Made by a program: the position numbers and the translations under genes. The notes beneath the pieces were generated by a model. It worked only from the letters and a program-made list of their open reading frames with translations, was not told where the DNA came from and ran no database searches. A stretch of 64,000 bases of DNA from JBBATK01 sp040398805 (lineage in GTDB: Bacteria > Bacteroidota > Ignavibacteria > Kapaibacteriales > NICIL-2). The stretch is taken from NCBI GenBank assembly GCA_040398805.1, contig JBBATK010000007.1:1-64000 (forward strand), written 5' to 3'. Of this stretch, positions 1 through 9,996 are shown piece after piece; the stretch's first letter is position 1, and the number at the start of each line of letters is the position of its first letter.

Positions 1-2
1 TG

Positions 3-3000
3 AGCTGGATGTATGGCGGTCTTTCACTTCCGAGCGAAACGGCCATCGTGGCGGCTTACGACGGCACACGTGTCGACTTCACCCTTGGTGGACCGAGCGT
101 GACCGTTTCCGGTGGTGGTATGCGTCCCGGACAGACAAAGTCCTTTACCATGAACAAGGGCGATGTCTGGGTCATCGGTAACGATGCGAACTCCAAAGAA
201 GGCGACGTTTCTGGCTCGGTCGTCCGTGCGACAAAACCTGTCGGTGTCGTCTCCGGTAATCAATGCGCGAATGTTCCCACGACCCTCCGCTGGTGCGACT
301 TCGTCTCGGAGATGGAACTTCCAACGAACACATGGGGCCGCTTCCTTCAAATACCGAAGTACGCCTCTCGCAAGAATGGCTACTTCATGAAGGTCTTTGC
401 CAAGGAGCCGAACACGAAGGTGTTCTATAACGGTTCCTTCTGGAAAACCATCCAGACGGTCGGTGGTCAAGAAGGTAAGGGCTGGATCTATCAACGAGTC
501 GATGGTACAGGAAACAACATCCTCAGCTTGAGTGCCGACAAGCCCATCAGTGCAACGGTATGGAATACAGGCCAGGAGGATGACGGTGTCTCCACCGACC
601 CCTTCCAGATGGATGTAATGCCGATTGAGCAGTACCAAAAGAACGTCATGTTCTGTACCCCCGGCTCGCGTGGCGGTATCGGCTTTACAAGAAACTTCTT
701 GGGCGTCATTTTCGAATTGGATACCGTGACGCAGGGAATGCCGAAGGATCTCGAGTTCGGAACGGCTGTCAACGGCAAGATCAGCTGGCGTGCGTTGAGC
801 GCCGTCTTCGGTCCGTCATTCAGCACCAGAGACATTTTCCAACAGAAAGTCAACGGCAAGACCTATGCATTCAAGGAGTGCGTTCTTCCGTCGGACAATG
901 TGTACGCAATGCGTTGTAGCAAGCCGTTCATGTGTTACTCGTATGGCGGTTCGGACTACGATTCATACGGTCACCCCACGAGCGGTGCTCTTCGCGTCGT
1001 GTCACCTGATACGGTTGCTCCCATCGTTACGTACACGACCCGTTGCGACGGTACTGTGGGTGTTTTTGAATCAGCCACGGTCAGCGACATGCCGAACGAT
1101 GACAGTGTTCGTTCGAATCTTGGTACCATCCTTATGGACCCGGACAGCTCGTACAACTACACGCTCGACTTCGATGAATTCGTCTCGGGTACCACCCGCG
1201 GCACGAAGTGGCGTCTCAACGTCGATAATCCGGACAATGACGCGCACGCGCTCATCATCTTCACGGACCGTGCCGGCAATCAGACCTGTGCAGAGATCGA
1301 CTATCGCGCCATCAAGATCACGATCAACCCGGTCTTGGTCGACTTCGGCTTGATGAAGAAGAACAAGGTGGCGACCAAGGATATCGTCGTGAAGAACGAA
1401 GGTACGTCCAAGGTCAGCGTCACCCGCCTCGAGTTCAAGGGCGGCGGCGTCGGTGTGTTCAAGTTCGTCCCCGATATGTCGCAGGTACTTCCGTTCGACC
1501 TCGAAGCAGGTGCAACCAAGACGGTCACCGTCCAATACACCTCCAGCAACGACGGTGAAATCGAAGACTCCATCGGTGTCGGCAATGATTGTATCTTCCG
1601 CTATCGTACCCTTGTCAAGGGCAAGACGGGCGAACCGATCATCAATGTGACGGATATCCCGTTCGGTCCGGTTGTTGTCGGTAATTCCGTGAAGCGCTCG
1701 TTCAACGTGACCAACGATGGCAACGTCAAGCTCACCGTGAGCAACCAATCCGGTGTTGTTCCCGCGGGTTCGCCGTTCACAAGCACCTCTGATGTGGTGA
1801 CGCCGGGTAGCCCGCTCGTCCTCGACCTCACGGGAACCACGGCAGGTAACTCCAAGACGTACGAGGTGACCTTCGCACCGACTGTCACCGGTAACTTCAA
1901 CGCAACCATCACCTTCTCCAGTGATGCAGAATCCGTCGATAGCGTCTGTATCATCAGCGGTGTCGGTATCAAGCCGGGTCTGAGCTCGAACTTGATCGAC
2001 TTCGGTCGTCGTCGTATCTCAGGCAACAAGAACTATACTGGACCGTACTCCACGGATGTAACAAACGCGCCCGCGAAAATCATCCTTTCGAATTCGGGCT
2101 CGGCGCCGGTAAAGATCTCGAAAGCGACCGTGACCCGTGGAAACGCGGCGAACTTCGTCCTTCCTGACCTCAACCAATTCAATGGCCTCGACATCCCGGC
2201 AGGTGAAACGAAATCCTTTGATATCTCCTATCAGCCGGGTGCTCCCGCCTACGATTCCCTCGACATTACCTTCGAGAACGATGCGAATAGCGGTACGGTG
2301 TTCCAAGCGATCGGCGTGGGCGTCGTAGCTCGTATCATCATCGACGATGTGAACTTCACCCCGCTCTCCTTGATCGGCGGTAACCCCGTCGACACGAAGA
2401 AGTGGAGAATCACCAACCTCTCGAAGACAACAACCCCGGTATGGGAGTTCTACGACTCCGTCAAGGTTACCGACATCACAGTCGGTGGTACCGGAACGGA
2501 AGTCGGCATTGGTGGTCAAACCGACATCGGTTCAGAGCGTATGTCCTTCGATAAGACCGCGCTGAAGTTACCGTTGTCCCTCAAGGCGGGCGAAGTATCC
2601 ACGGGATTCGACGCTTGGTACCAGCCGAAGGATCTTGGCACCAACAAGGCTGAACTCAACACCGTCTCCGATGCCGAGACCGAAAAGATCTCCACGTGGA
2701 ATGGATCAGCGACCGGTGGTGTTCTTGAGTACACCGTCACCATCCCTGATGTCTCGACCTGCGTCGGTTCATCCATCAATATCCCGGTGAAAATCACGAA
2801 TACCAGCAAGGTAGCCCTCGACATGACCGATATCACGTTCAAGTGGCAAGGGGTAGTCGGAACAGAGTTCACCTTACCGAACAAACCGAACCTCCCGTTG
2901 CCTCCGGGCCAAAGCGTTGACGTCAACATCGTGTATACGCCGACAGCACAGACGCCGACCACCCGATACACGCTTGTTTGCGATGCGCAGCCCGGTCCTG

Positions 3001-3848
3001 TCACCGTCAGCGCGAGCTTCAACGTCACGGGTGAGTTCTACCCGTCCACCCTGAGTGTCGCAAAGAACGTCAAGGCAGGAATTTCGAAGGACGGTTCGAC
3101 GAACTTCTTCCGCGTTCCCGTGACCATGGGTACGAATGTCGACGCCGGAAACGTTCTCGCTATGAAGGCCACCGTGACCTTCGATCCGAAGTCTCTCTTC
3201 ATCCGTCGTACGTCGCCGGGCGGCTCACAAGCGTTTGTGACCCTCAATACGGCCGATGGTGCAGCAAAGACATGGACGGTGACAAGCGCTACGGTGACAC
3301 CGGTTTCCGACCGTCTTGAAACCGTAACGATTGAAATGTCCGGTACGACACCGCTCACGGGCGGTTCCGGTAAGGACCTCTTCTATCTTGAGTTCCAAAC
3401 GCTGCTCGCTCCCATCGATGTCAACCTCGGCCAGATCATCGTCGACCTCAAGGATGTCAAGGCGTTCAAGGATCAGGCAGCGACAAATGAGAACCTCTGT
3501 GTTCAAGTCAGGCCCGAGCCCGGATTCGTTGTCGCGACGGTCGTGTGTGCCTACGATGTCACACAGGTCGTCACCAGCGCTATCCCCTTCGGTATGAAGA
3601 CGGCTTCTCCGAACCCGGTCAGCGACGCAGGTACGCGCATCGAATTCAGCGTCGGCTTCGAAACACCGACACGCATCGATGTTGTCAACACCAACGGCGA
3701 AGTGGTCGCTACCCTCGTCAACGAGACGTTAAAGGCGAATATCTACTCACTGAACTTCGTTCCTGTCAATCTTGCCAGCGGCTCGTACATCGTCCGCATG
3801 GTGAGCGCAGGAAACACGTACACACAACAAGTACAAGTCGTGAAGTAA
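3..3848 (+). CDS. T9SS surface protein with IgGFc-binding-like, ASPM/SPD-2/Hydin-type and cohesin-like domains (5' partial)
   Basis: Large extracellular protein whose 5' end lies outside the window: the frame is open to base 3 and no signal peptide is visible. About 1,280 residues are seen. Counting from the first visible Met, residues 1-330 resemble the IgGFc-binding N-terminal domain (segment around VGVVSGNQCANVP). From about 438 to 1010 there are several Ig-like units of the choice-of-anchor-D type (VDFG..., PFGPVVVG..., IDFGRR...). Residues 1015-1165 look cohesin-like. The last ~80 residues form a T9SS type A sorting domain (SPNPVSDAG ... GSYIVRM ... QVQVVK). T9SS cargo crosses the outer membrane and is anchored or released after CTD cleavage. 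The role is probably adhesion or surface-layer; no catalytic motif is visible. A strong terminator follows. The T9SS assignment is firm and the domain names are from family resemblance. Confidence 0.85.
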   Translation, partial: SWMYGGLSLPSETAIVAAYDGTRVDFTLGGPSVTVSGGGMRPGQTKSFTMNKGDVWVIGNDANSKEGDVSGSVVRATKPVGVVSGNQCANVPTTLRWCDFVSEMELPTNTWGRFLQIPKYASRKNGYFMKVFAKEPNTKVFYNGSFWKTIQTVGGQEGKGWIYQRVDGTGNNILSLSADKPISATVWNTGQEDDGVSTDPFQMDVMPIEQYQKNVMFCTPGSRGGIGFTRNFLGVIFELDTVTQGMPKDLEFGTAVNGKISWRALSAVFGPSFSTRDIFQQKVNGKTYAFKECVLPSDNVYAMRCSKPFMCYSYGGSDYDSYGHPTSGALRVVSPDTVAPIVTYTTRCDGTVGVFESATVSDMPNDDSVRSNLGTILMDPDSSYNYTLDFDEFVSGTTRGTKWRLNVDNPDNDAHALIIFTDRAGNQTCAEIDYRAIKITINPVLVDFGLMKKNKVATKDIVVKNEGTSKVSVTRLEFKGGGVGVFKFVPDMSQVLPFDLEAGATKTVTVQYTSSNDGEIEDSIGVGNDCIFRYRTLVKGKTGEPIINVTDIPFGPVVVGNSVKRSFNVTNDGNVKLTVSNQSGVVPAGSPFTSTSDVVTPGSPLVLDLTGTTAGNSKTYEVTFAPTVTGNFNATITFSSDAESVDSVCIISGVGIKPGLSSNLIDFGRRRISGNKNYTGPYSTDVTNAPAKIILSNSGSAPVKISKATVTRGNAANFVLPDLNQFNGLDIPAGETKSFDISYQPGAPAYDSLDITFENDANSGTVFQAIGVGVVARIIIDDVNFTPLSLIGGNPVDTKKWRITNLSKTTTPVWEFYDSVKVTDITVGGTGTEVGIGGQTDIGSERMSFDKTALKLPLSLKAGEVSTGFDAWYQPKDLGTNKAELNTVSDAETEKISTWNGSATGGVLEYTVTIPDVSTCVGSSINIPVKITNTSKVALDMTDITFKWQGVVGTEFTLPNKPNLPLPPGQSVDVNIVYTPTAQTPTTRYTLVCDAQPGPVTVSASFNVTGEFYPSTLSVAKNVKAGISKDGSTNFFRVPVTMGTNVDAGNVLAMKATVTFDPKSLFIRRTSPGGSQAFVTLNTADGAAKTWTVTSATVTPVSDRLETVTIEMSGTTPLTGGSGKDLFYLEFQTLLAPIDVNLGQIIVDLKDVKAFKDQAATNENLCVQVRPEPGFVVATVVCAYDVTQVVTSAIPFGMKTASPNPVSDAGTRIEFSVGFETPTRIDVVNTNGEVVATLVNETLKANIYSLNFVPVNLASGSYIVRMVSAGNTYTQQVQVVK

Positions 3849-3867
3849 GATCATTCTTCATTCTTCC

Positions 3868-3899
3868 AAGGGTAGTCGCTTCCGCGGCTACCCTTTTTT
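3868..3899 (+). terminator. Rho-independent terminator after the T9SS surface protein
   Basis: A 12-bp stem (3868-3879 with 3884-3895, one G-T pair) closes a TTCC tetraloop and runs into a T-tract. It lies 20 nt after the stop codon of the upstream gene. Confidence 0.9.
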
Positions 3900-4087
3900 G
3901 TTTGTGGTAGGTTCGTCTCGTCCGTACGCTCTTCCCATCCCTTTCTCTCCTCCGACGCACCTTTGCACTTCTTAACAAACGCTGTACAACAAAAGCACAT
4001 GCGTATCGTTAAAACGGGAGTGAATATGTTTCAACACCACCGTTGGTGTCGTTTCCCTTGTTGAAGTTTTACTCAGGAGTATAAGTC

Positions 4088-5647
4088 ATGAACCGTAAGT
4101 CAACACTGGTTGCCACGTCCCTCGTCGGCGTCGGCATCATTGCGGGAGTCTTTCTTGTCACCGCTTTCAATGGAGATTCCCTTTCCTCGTTGTTCGCCGG
4201 CGGCATCAACGACATCGGAGCAAAGAATGCCCCGCTGAAGGTGGGAGAGAATGTGAAAATGCTCAACGACGCGTTTGTCGCTGCCAGCAAAGCCGTGTCC
4301 TCAACCGTCGTTTCCATCAATGTGGTCACGGAGCGTAAAGCATCGAGAAACCAGATGCAGGAGTTCTTCAAGTTCTTCGGCGATCCCCGCATGAACCCCT
4401 CGCCTGAGGAGGAGGGCGATGATGAATCGGACATGGAACGTGGCGAAGGCAGTGGCTCAGGGGTCATCATCTCCGCCAATGGGTACATCGTGACGAACAA
4501 TCACGTTGTCGATGAAGCCAAAGCGGATGGAATACGGGTGGTGCTCAACGATAAACGTGAGTTCAAGGCCAAGCTTGTCGGGAAGGACCCCTTGACCGAC
4601 CTGGCCGTCATCAAGGTCGAAGCAAACGATCTGCCCGTCGCGTATCTCGGTTCTCCCGATGAGATCCAGATCGGCGAGTGGGTGATAGCCGTCGGTAATC
4701 CGCTCGGACTTCGCTCCACCGTCACTCAGGGTATCATCAGTGCCATCGGACGTGGCGGACTGGGTTTGAACCGTGACAACTTCGCCGTGGAGAACTTCGT
4801 GCAGACGGACGCGGCGATCAATCCCGGTAACAGTGGTGGTGGACTCTTCACCCTGTCCGGTTCCCTCATCGGTATCAATTCCGCCATCGCCACCCGTACC
4901 GGGTATTATCAGGGATACGGCTTCGCCATCCCGGTCGATATCGTCAAGGCGGTCGCATTGGACCTTATCAACGACGGCAAGGTGAACCGTGCCTATATCG
5001 GCGTGACGATAAAGACCATCGACGAAAAGGATGCCAAGGGGCTTGGACTCACAAAGCCCGAGGGCGTCCTCGTGCAGGATGTCCTTAAGGACTCACCCGC
5101 CAAGAATGCCGGCATCGAATCGGGTGACGTGCTTTTGGAGTTGAACGGTACGCCTCTTACGTCGTCGAATCAGCTGCAATCGCTCGTGGTCGTCCGTAAA
5201 CCCGGCGAAAGGATCAAGCTCAAGGTGTTCCGCGATGGCAAGACCATCATGAAGGATGTGGTCCTGCAGGCCCGCGATTCCAAGGACCTTTCATCCGCAG
5301 ACAAAGGCAGCAAAGGAGACTCCGACGAGGATGAAAGCGGCAACTCGCCGGTGAGTCTGGAATTGCTCGGTTTCAGCGTAGGACCGTTGACGGAGGATGC
5401 GAAGAAAAGCTCCGACGTCGGCTCAGGCGTTCTCATCACGAAGGTGAGTTCCTACAGCGAAGCGGCCAATCAGGGACTGCAGCCGAAACAGGTCATCGTC
5501 AGTGCGGATCGTAAACAGATCACCTCGACGCAGCAACTGAAGAAAATCATCGAGTCGAAGAATGCCGGCGACGTCGTCCTCTTGAAGGTCAAGAACCAAG
5601 ATCGCACAGCGATCATCTCGTTGGAGATTCCGGAGAAACGGAAGTGA
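4088..5647 (+). CDS. htrA: Do/HtrA-family periplasmic serine protease
   Basis: DegP/DegQ-type ATP-independent protease and chaperone that removes misfolded envelope proteins. 519 residues. An N-terminal hydrophobic segment (residues 8-27) is a signal peptide or membrane anchor. The trypsin-like domain carries the full catalytic triad: His139 (TNNHVVDE), Asp171 (LTDLAVIKV) and Ser249 (NPGNSGGGLF). Two PDZ domains follow at about 300-395 and 425-515. An acidic insert (about 106-120) lies in the LA-loop region. The ATG is preceded by AGGAGT at 4075-4080, a clear Shine-Dalgarno. It is monocistronic, with a terminator on each side. Family and activity are secure; DegP, DegQ and DegS roles cannot be separated by reading. 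Confidence 0.95.
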   Translation: MNRKSTLVATSLVGVGIIAGVFLVTAFNGDSLSSLFAGGINDIGAKNAPLKVGENVKMLNDAFVAASKAVSSTVVSINVVTERKASRNQMQEFFKFFGDPRMNPSPEEEGDDESDMERGEGSGSGVIISANGYIVTNNHVVDEAKADGIRVVLNDKREFKAKLVGKDPLTDLAVIKVEANDLPVAYLGSPDEIQIGEWVIAVGNPLGLRSTVTQGIISAIGRGGLGLNRDNFAVENFVQTDAAINPGNSGGGLFTLSGSLIGINSAIATRTGYYQGYGFAIPVDIVKAVALDLINDGKVNRAYIGVTIKTIDEKDAKGLGLTKPEGVLVQDVLKDSPAKNAGIESGDVLLELNGTPLTSSNQLQSLVVVRKPGERIKLKVFRDGKTIMKDVVLQARDSKDLSSADKGSKGDSDEDESGNSPVSLELLGFSVGPLTEDAKKSSDVGSGVLITKVSSYSEAANQGLQPKQVIVSADRKQITSTQQLKKIIESKNAGDVVLLKVKNQDRTAIISLEIPEKRK

Positions 5648-5722
5648 GGTGAGATGGACGGGTGCCGCTTCGGGCGTGGTCAGCGGTTTGGTGCCGCCCT
5701 GCAGGAAACAAGCAGAAAATGC

Positions 5723-5758
5723 AAAGCCGAACGTGCGGGATGCGCGTTCGGCTTTTTT
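5723..5758 (+). terminator. Rho-independent terminator after htrA
   Basis: An 11-bp perfect stem, AAAGCCGAACG (5723-5733) with CGTTCGGCTTT (5745-5755), extends inward by three further pairs and is followed by T residues. The A-run on its left side could also let it stop transcription of the convergent gene ending at 5841. Confidence 0.9.
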
Positions 5759-5840
5759 CTTCCGGCTACTGCGTTGTCCCACCCTCGCGGAGGCACTTCA
5801 TGAGCCCATACCATTCTCCCGGGTTCCTCGTACGGGACTC

Positions 5841-8579
5841 CTACCGAACGAAGGTGGCCATTTTCGTGATGGCTCGGCCAGCCGCCTCGAGCTTGAAGTA
5901 GTACGCTCCCTGAGGCTTCGAAAGAAACATCGAGCGGTCGAGCTCAATGACGTGACCTCCGGCATTCTCCACCTCGTCCACCAGGGTCGCCACGAGGACT
6001 CCACGCGAATCGAACATGCGCAGGCGCACATGTCCGTCCACCGGTATGGCGTAGCGCAGAAAGCACGCCTCGCGAACGGGATTAGGATAGGGATCGTCGA
6101 AACGCAATATCTGCGATGCACTCGTGTCGACGCCATTGGTATCGTCTTTCAACACCGATTCGTACACGCCGACTCCATGGGTACCGATGATGATCCGGCT
6201 GTCGGCGTGGCGGACATCGATGGACTCGATGATAGCATTACCGATGGTCGAAACAGCAATCCAGCGCCACGGCGAAAGCGAGGTATCGTTCATCTCGCGA
6301 GCGAAGAGTCCGACCGTCGTTCCTGCCAGTATGTACCGAGTACCGGTCGTCGGATGCGTCACGAAGCGACATGAGCGCACGCCGGGTCCCCAGCCCAGAG
6401 TATCGGTTCCCCGCTCAAGTTCGTCCGAGATATCACGCCACGACGTCGCTCCGCGCATCAGGAGGAACATGCTGCGCACATTGTAATTCGACAGGGCGAC
6501 AATCACGTTCCCATCCTCGTCGCCATCGAGCGAAGCGACGAACCCTTTGACCGGAAGATCGGGAAGCGGTGTCACGACGGATTGCGTGGCAGCCATGGAC
6601 ACCTGGAACACCCTTCCGGAAGTCGTCCCCACGAACACCGTCGCATCATCGTATTGCGACATCCCCAGGGCGCTGATACGGGCACCACCCGTGATCTGCG
6701 TCTGGAGTCCGGGCACCTCCACCCACGCCCTTCGGTAGGACACCTGTTCATATGCCTTGGACAATTGCGGGAAGAAAAACAGACGATTACCGACCGGCAT
6801 GACGAAGACCGTATCCCGAAGTGCCCGACGTTGCACGAGCAGGAACATGTTCACGAACTGCGCAGAAATGGAGTCCGCAGCAAGAGGAGCGTCGAATGCG
6901 GTATAGTCCGGTTCACCGGCATTCAATCGGAAGGCATAGACACTTGCATATTGCGACGAGGCGAATATGAGCGAGGCGTCGGGCATCACCGCCGTACAGG
7001 TGCCATCACCACCACCGCAATGCGTCCAGCCCCTATCGCTTCCCGGAGAGTTCGTTATGTAGTTCGAATTGTCCTGAAGACTGACGGAAACGATACTGTC
7101 GCGGACAACAAAGTGGTCCTGCGAGGCGTGATACGCCTGCGTCACATTGTATCCGTTGTTCAACGTCCGCCAATATCCATCCTCTTTCCGCCATTCCGAC
7201 GTATAGCTTAACCCGCCATCGCCGGCTGAGTACAAAACATACGGCTTTGTCGTGCTGAACGACAAGTGATGGATATCGGGGTGCAGACGTCCGGGTTCGA
7301 CGATGTAGGGATATCCGCCCAAATGAAGGGCATCGTTGGCTTTGGCAAAACCGCTCGTGCTCAAATACGCATCCGTGCCCGCAATGACGACAAGGGAATC
7401 GTTTTCCGGATGAACTGCAAGCGTCAGGGCGTAGCCCGCAAGCGTATTCATCCGAGTGGAATCCAGCCACGCCTTGCGGTTCTCCCAGACACCTGTTCCC
7501 TTTCCATCGTCCGTATATCGCCATAGCGTCAGCACCGACGAGAACGAGAGATACCGGTTCGCATAGGAGGACGGTGCTTGAGTGAACACGTACATGACGT
7601 TGGGGTTCGAGGCACTTATGGCCATGCGAAAACGTCTCACCGCTGTCGGAAACGGCGTCGGCGTGATCTTCTTCCATGTCCCTTGCGCATCGCGCCGCCA
7701 TATTCCATAACTCGTCGGCGCAGTCCCCTCGTCCGTCGCCCCGCATGCCGCATACCATACGGAGCGATCCGGCGATGCGACGATTTCCGTGTTGAAGGAC
7801 CGACGAACGGTATCGCCAAGGATGCGGGAAAATCGCACGCCATCGAACGCATAAATACCTCCGGTACACGCCACATACAGCTCGTTACCATCGGAAGGAC
7901 CACCGGGAACGACCGCCCATATCCCTTGGAAATCTTCTTTAAGGCTATTGTATTCGCTTGAAAATAAAGGCGTTATTCTATTCCATGTAACACCGTTATC
8001 GACGGACTTATACACACCCGTTCCGGTAGAGATGGTGCGCAACAGCATACTCGACCGTCGTTCCGTCGTCGACAATACCTCTCCCGTCCCCGCATACCAG
8101 ACAGCGGGGTTGGTAGGATGCTGCGCAAGACAGCTCACGTTCAGGATATCCGTTGTCGGCGAGATCCGCGACCACGTCTCACCACCGTCGATCGAGCGCC
8201 ACATGCCTCCCGTGACACCGCCGGCGATCATGACGTTCGGATTCGTGTAGTCCACGCCGAATGCACGCGTGCGACCACCGACGTTTCGCGGACCGATGGC
8301 ACGGAAATCCCAAAAGACCTTTTGGATGGACGGTTGTGGTGCAGAAGCGCGCAACTCGCGCACGAACTCCCGCTCCCGCTCGGGAATATCCGCGGGAATG
8401 CGTCCCGTCACGGGATCCGCGCTTCGCTCCCTGTCGAACAGGGAGCGCTCGAAGAGCTCCTGCTCGTGTTCGAACTCACGCTCATGATGCGACAACCGGT
8501 TCTTCGGCGCTTGTGCATGGAGACCGCTGGAGAGAAAGAGCGCGATCACGAAAACCGCCATTGGTCGCATTCGCATCAT
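5841..8579 (-). CDS. T9SS-secreted Asp-box (BNR/sortilin-like) beta-propeller protein
   Basis: 912-residue exported protein. The start is set at the ATG whose product begins MMRMRPMAVFVIALFL, a signal peptide ending HAQA; the frame is open further upstream but that part overlaps the preceding gene. The body has repeated Asp-box motifs (WRSIDGGETWSRI, YKSVDNGVTWNRI), as in sortilin/sialidase-type propellers. The last ~85 residues are a T9SS type A sorting domain (YPNPVREACFL ... GAYYFKL ... KMATFVR). It is a paralogue of the gene at 51906-54647: both share an (H/R)ERE-D/E-FV motif before the propeller and a GGRTR segment at its start. The start lies 19 nt after the stop of the RsmB-like gene, so the two may be cotranscribed. 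Substrate or ligand unknown; sialidase activity cannot be claimed because the Asp-box is only structural. Confidence 0.85.
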   Translation of the reverse strand: MMRMRPMAVFVIALFLSSGLHAQAPKNRLSHHEREFEHEQELFERSLFDRERSADPVTGRIPADIPEREREFVRELRASAPQPSIQKVFWDFRAIGPRNVGGRTRAFGVDYTNPNVMIAGGVTGGMWRSIDGGETWSRISPTTDILNVSCLAQHPTNPAVWYAGTGEVLSTTERRSSMLLRTISTGTGVYKSVDNGVTWNRITPLFSSEYNSLKEDFQGIWAVVPGGPSDGNELYVACTGGIYAFDGVRFSRILGDTVRRSFNTEIVASPDRSVWYAACGATDEGTAPTSYGIWRRDAQGTWKKITPTPFPTAVRRFRMAISASNPNVMYVFTQAPSSYANRYLSFSSVLTLWRYTDDGKGTGVWENRKAWLDSTRMNTLAGYALTLAVHPENDSLVVIAGTDAYLSTSGFAKANDALHLGGYPYIVEPGRLHPDIHHLSFSTTKPYVLYSAGDGGLSYTSEWRKEDGYWRTLNNGYNVTQAYHASQDHFVVRDSIVSVSLQDNSNYITNSPGSDRGWTHCGGGDGTCTAVMPDASLIFASSQYASVYAFRLNAGEPDYTAFDAPLAADSISAQFVNMFLLVQRRALRDTVFVMPVGNRLFFFPQLSKAYEQVSYRRAWVEVPGLQTQITGGARISALGMSQYDDATVFVGTTSGRVFQVSMAATQSVVTPLPDLPVKGFVASLDGDEDGNVIVALSNYNVRSMFLLMRGATSWRDISDELERGTDTLGWGPGVRSCRFVTHPTTGTRYILAGTTVGLFAREMNDTSLSPWRWIAVSTIGNAIIESIDVRHADSRIIIGTHGVGVYESVLKDDTNGVDTSASQILRFDDPYPNPVREACFLRYAIPVDGHVRLRMFDSRGVLVATLVDEVENAGGHVIELDRSMFLSKPQGAYYFKLEAAGRAITKMATFVR

Positions 8580-8598
8580 GGTGAAGAGTGAATGGTGG

Positions 8599-9996
8599 TT
8601 ATTTCCGCACAAAGCGCGCCGCGAAAACGGTATCGACCTTGTGCACGTGATATTGGATGGACACACAACCGTCCGTGCATACCGATGCGTCACAGTAGTT
8701 GGCGGCGTCATCAAGAGTGAATTCCGGATGCTTCTCGAGGAATGAATGGACGATATCGAAGGTTTCCTCCTTCTCGAAACTCGAGCAGGCATACACAAGA
8801 GCTCCCTTCGGTGCCACGCGCGCGGCAGCTTCTTCCAGCGCCGCTCTCTGGTGTTCCGAACCCTTTCGTACCGCATCGAGTTCTATTCTCCACCGCATCT
8901 CCGGTCTGGCATGCATGAGTCCGAGTCCGCTCACCTTCGGTTCCATGACGACCACGTCATAGGTGGCATCAGCGGCTTCGGTGGAGTCCGACGTGCACAC
9001 GGAGCAATTCTCCACGCCGATCTCCTTCAATCGCGTCCGGCGTGCCTTGGCCTGCACATCGAACCTGGCGAACGTGGTGAAGGACGCGGGCTCCGCACTC
9101 AAGAACGGGATGGACATGTTGATAGTGCTGCGGTCCGGACACGATATGCGCACTGAGGCGTTCTTGCGGATGTTTGCCAGTCGAGCGATATACACATCGA
9201 TGTCCCGTGCCACGATGCACTCGCCGCTTTTGAACGGCTCCATGGCAGCGATATTCTGCAAGCCATTGATGCGTAGAACGTTCGGAAAGTGCGGCATGGG
9301 TTCGGATGTGCATTCGTGCTCGCGAAGCCACTCGGCGAGCTTCTCCGGAGTGGTCCTGCGATGATTGGCATACACATGCAGATGCGCACGATCGTTGTTC
9401 GCACTGAGCATCTTCTCCGCCGTCTCCTCACCATGCCGTTCGCACCAGCGTTTCACCATCCACAGCGGATGGGAGAGAGTGACAGAGAGAAAGAGCTGCA
9501 GGTTGTCATCTTTGGAGGGATAGCGGATGGTGTCGATGTTCCGAAGGATGTTCTTCAGGACGCCGGCAATGGCGTTTGCAGACTTGTCATCTTTGATTCT
9601 TCGGACCAATGACGTGCATTCCTGCACCGCAGTCCCGGGTTGGATTTTCGAGAGCATGAGTATCTGATAGAGCGCGATACGCATGGCGAATTTGATGGTC
9701 GGTATGCATTTGGCGAACTCGCCGTGATAGAAACCGGTCAGGATCCAATCCAGTCTGCCTTGCCAGCGCAGGGTACCGAACACCAACTCGACAATCAGGG
9801 CGCGGTCGTAGGCTGACCACTCGTTCCGACGGAACTCGGCCTCCAAGAGGTTATTGATATGAGCGTCCGTGTTCTCCGCCCTTGTCAATAGGCGGACGGC
9901 CGTGCCTCGAGGTCCGCCGAACAATAAATCGTTGCGTGAATTGTCCGTAGAATCTGGCAGTTGAATCTTCGATCCAACTTCGTGCTGAGCGGTCAT
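8599..9996 (-). CDS. RsmB/NOP2-like rRNA methyltransferase homologue with degenerate SAM site
   Basis: 465 residues from the ATG at 9996 (product begins MTAQHEVGSK). Residues ~30-165 match the NusB-like RNA-binding domain of RsmB, the 16S rRNA m5C967 methyltransferase. The C-terminal half keeps the RsmB layout but key motifs are altered. The usual SAM-binding DLCAAPGGKT is replaced by RISCPDRSTIN (about 283-293). Motif IV DAPCSGLG reads MEPKVSGLG (351-359), losing Asp and Cys. The motif VI cysteine is kept (YACSSFEKEE, Cys404). There is no frameshift, so this looks like a pseudo-methyltransferase or a strongly diverged enzyme rather than a pseudogene. It is divergent from the beta-barrel gene at 10118. 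Confidence 0.8.
   Translation of the reverse strand: MTAQHEVGSKIQLPDSTDNSRNDLLFGGPRGTAVRLLTRAENTDAHINNLLEAEFRRNEWSAYDRALIVELVFGTLRWQGRLDWILTGFYHGEFAKCIPTIKFAMRIALYQILMLSKIQPGTAVQECTSLVRRIKDDKSANAIAGVLKNILRNIDTIRYPSKDDNLQLFLSVTLSHPLWMVKRWCERHGEETAEKMLSANNDRAHLHVYANHRRTTPEKLAEWLREHECTSEPMPHFPNVLRINGLQNIAAMEPFKSGECIVARDIDVYIARLANIRKNASVRISCPDRSTINMSIPFLSAEPASFTTFARFDVQAKARRTRLKEIGVENCSVCTSDSTEAADATYDVVVMEPKVSGLGLMHARPEMRWRIELDAVRKGSEHQRAALEEAAARVAPKGALVYACSSFEKEETFDIVHSFLEKHPEFTLDDAANYCDASVCTDGCVSIQYHVHKVDTVFAARFVRK

Noticed and set aside
5841..8579. Sialidase call from Asp-box motifs
   Set aside because: Asp-boxes are structural and occur in many propellers; the arginine triad of sialidases could not be identified.
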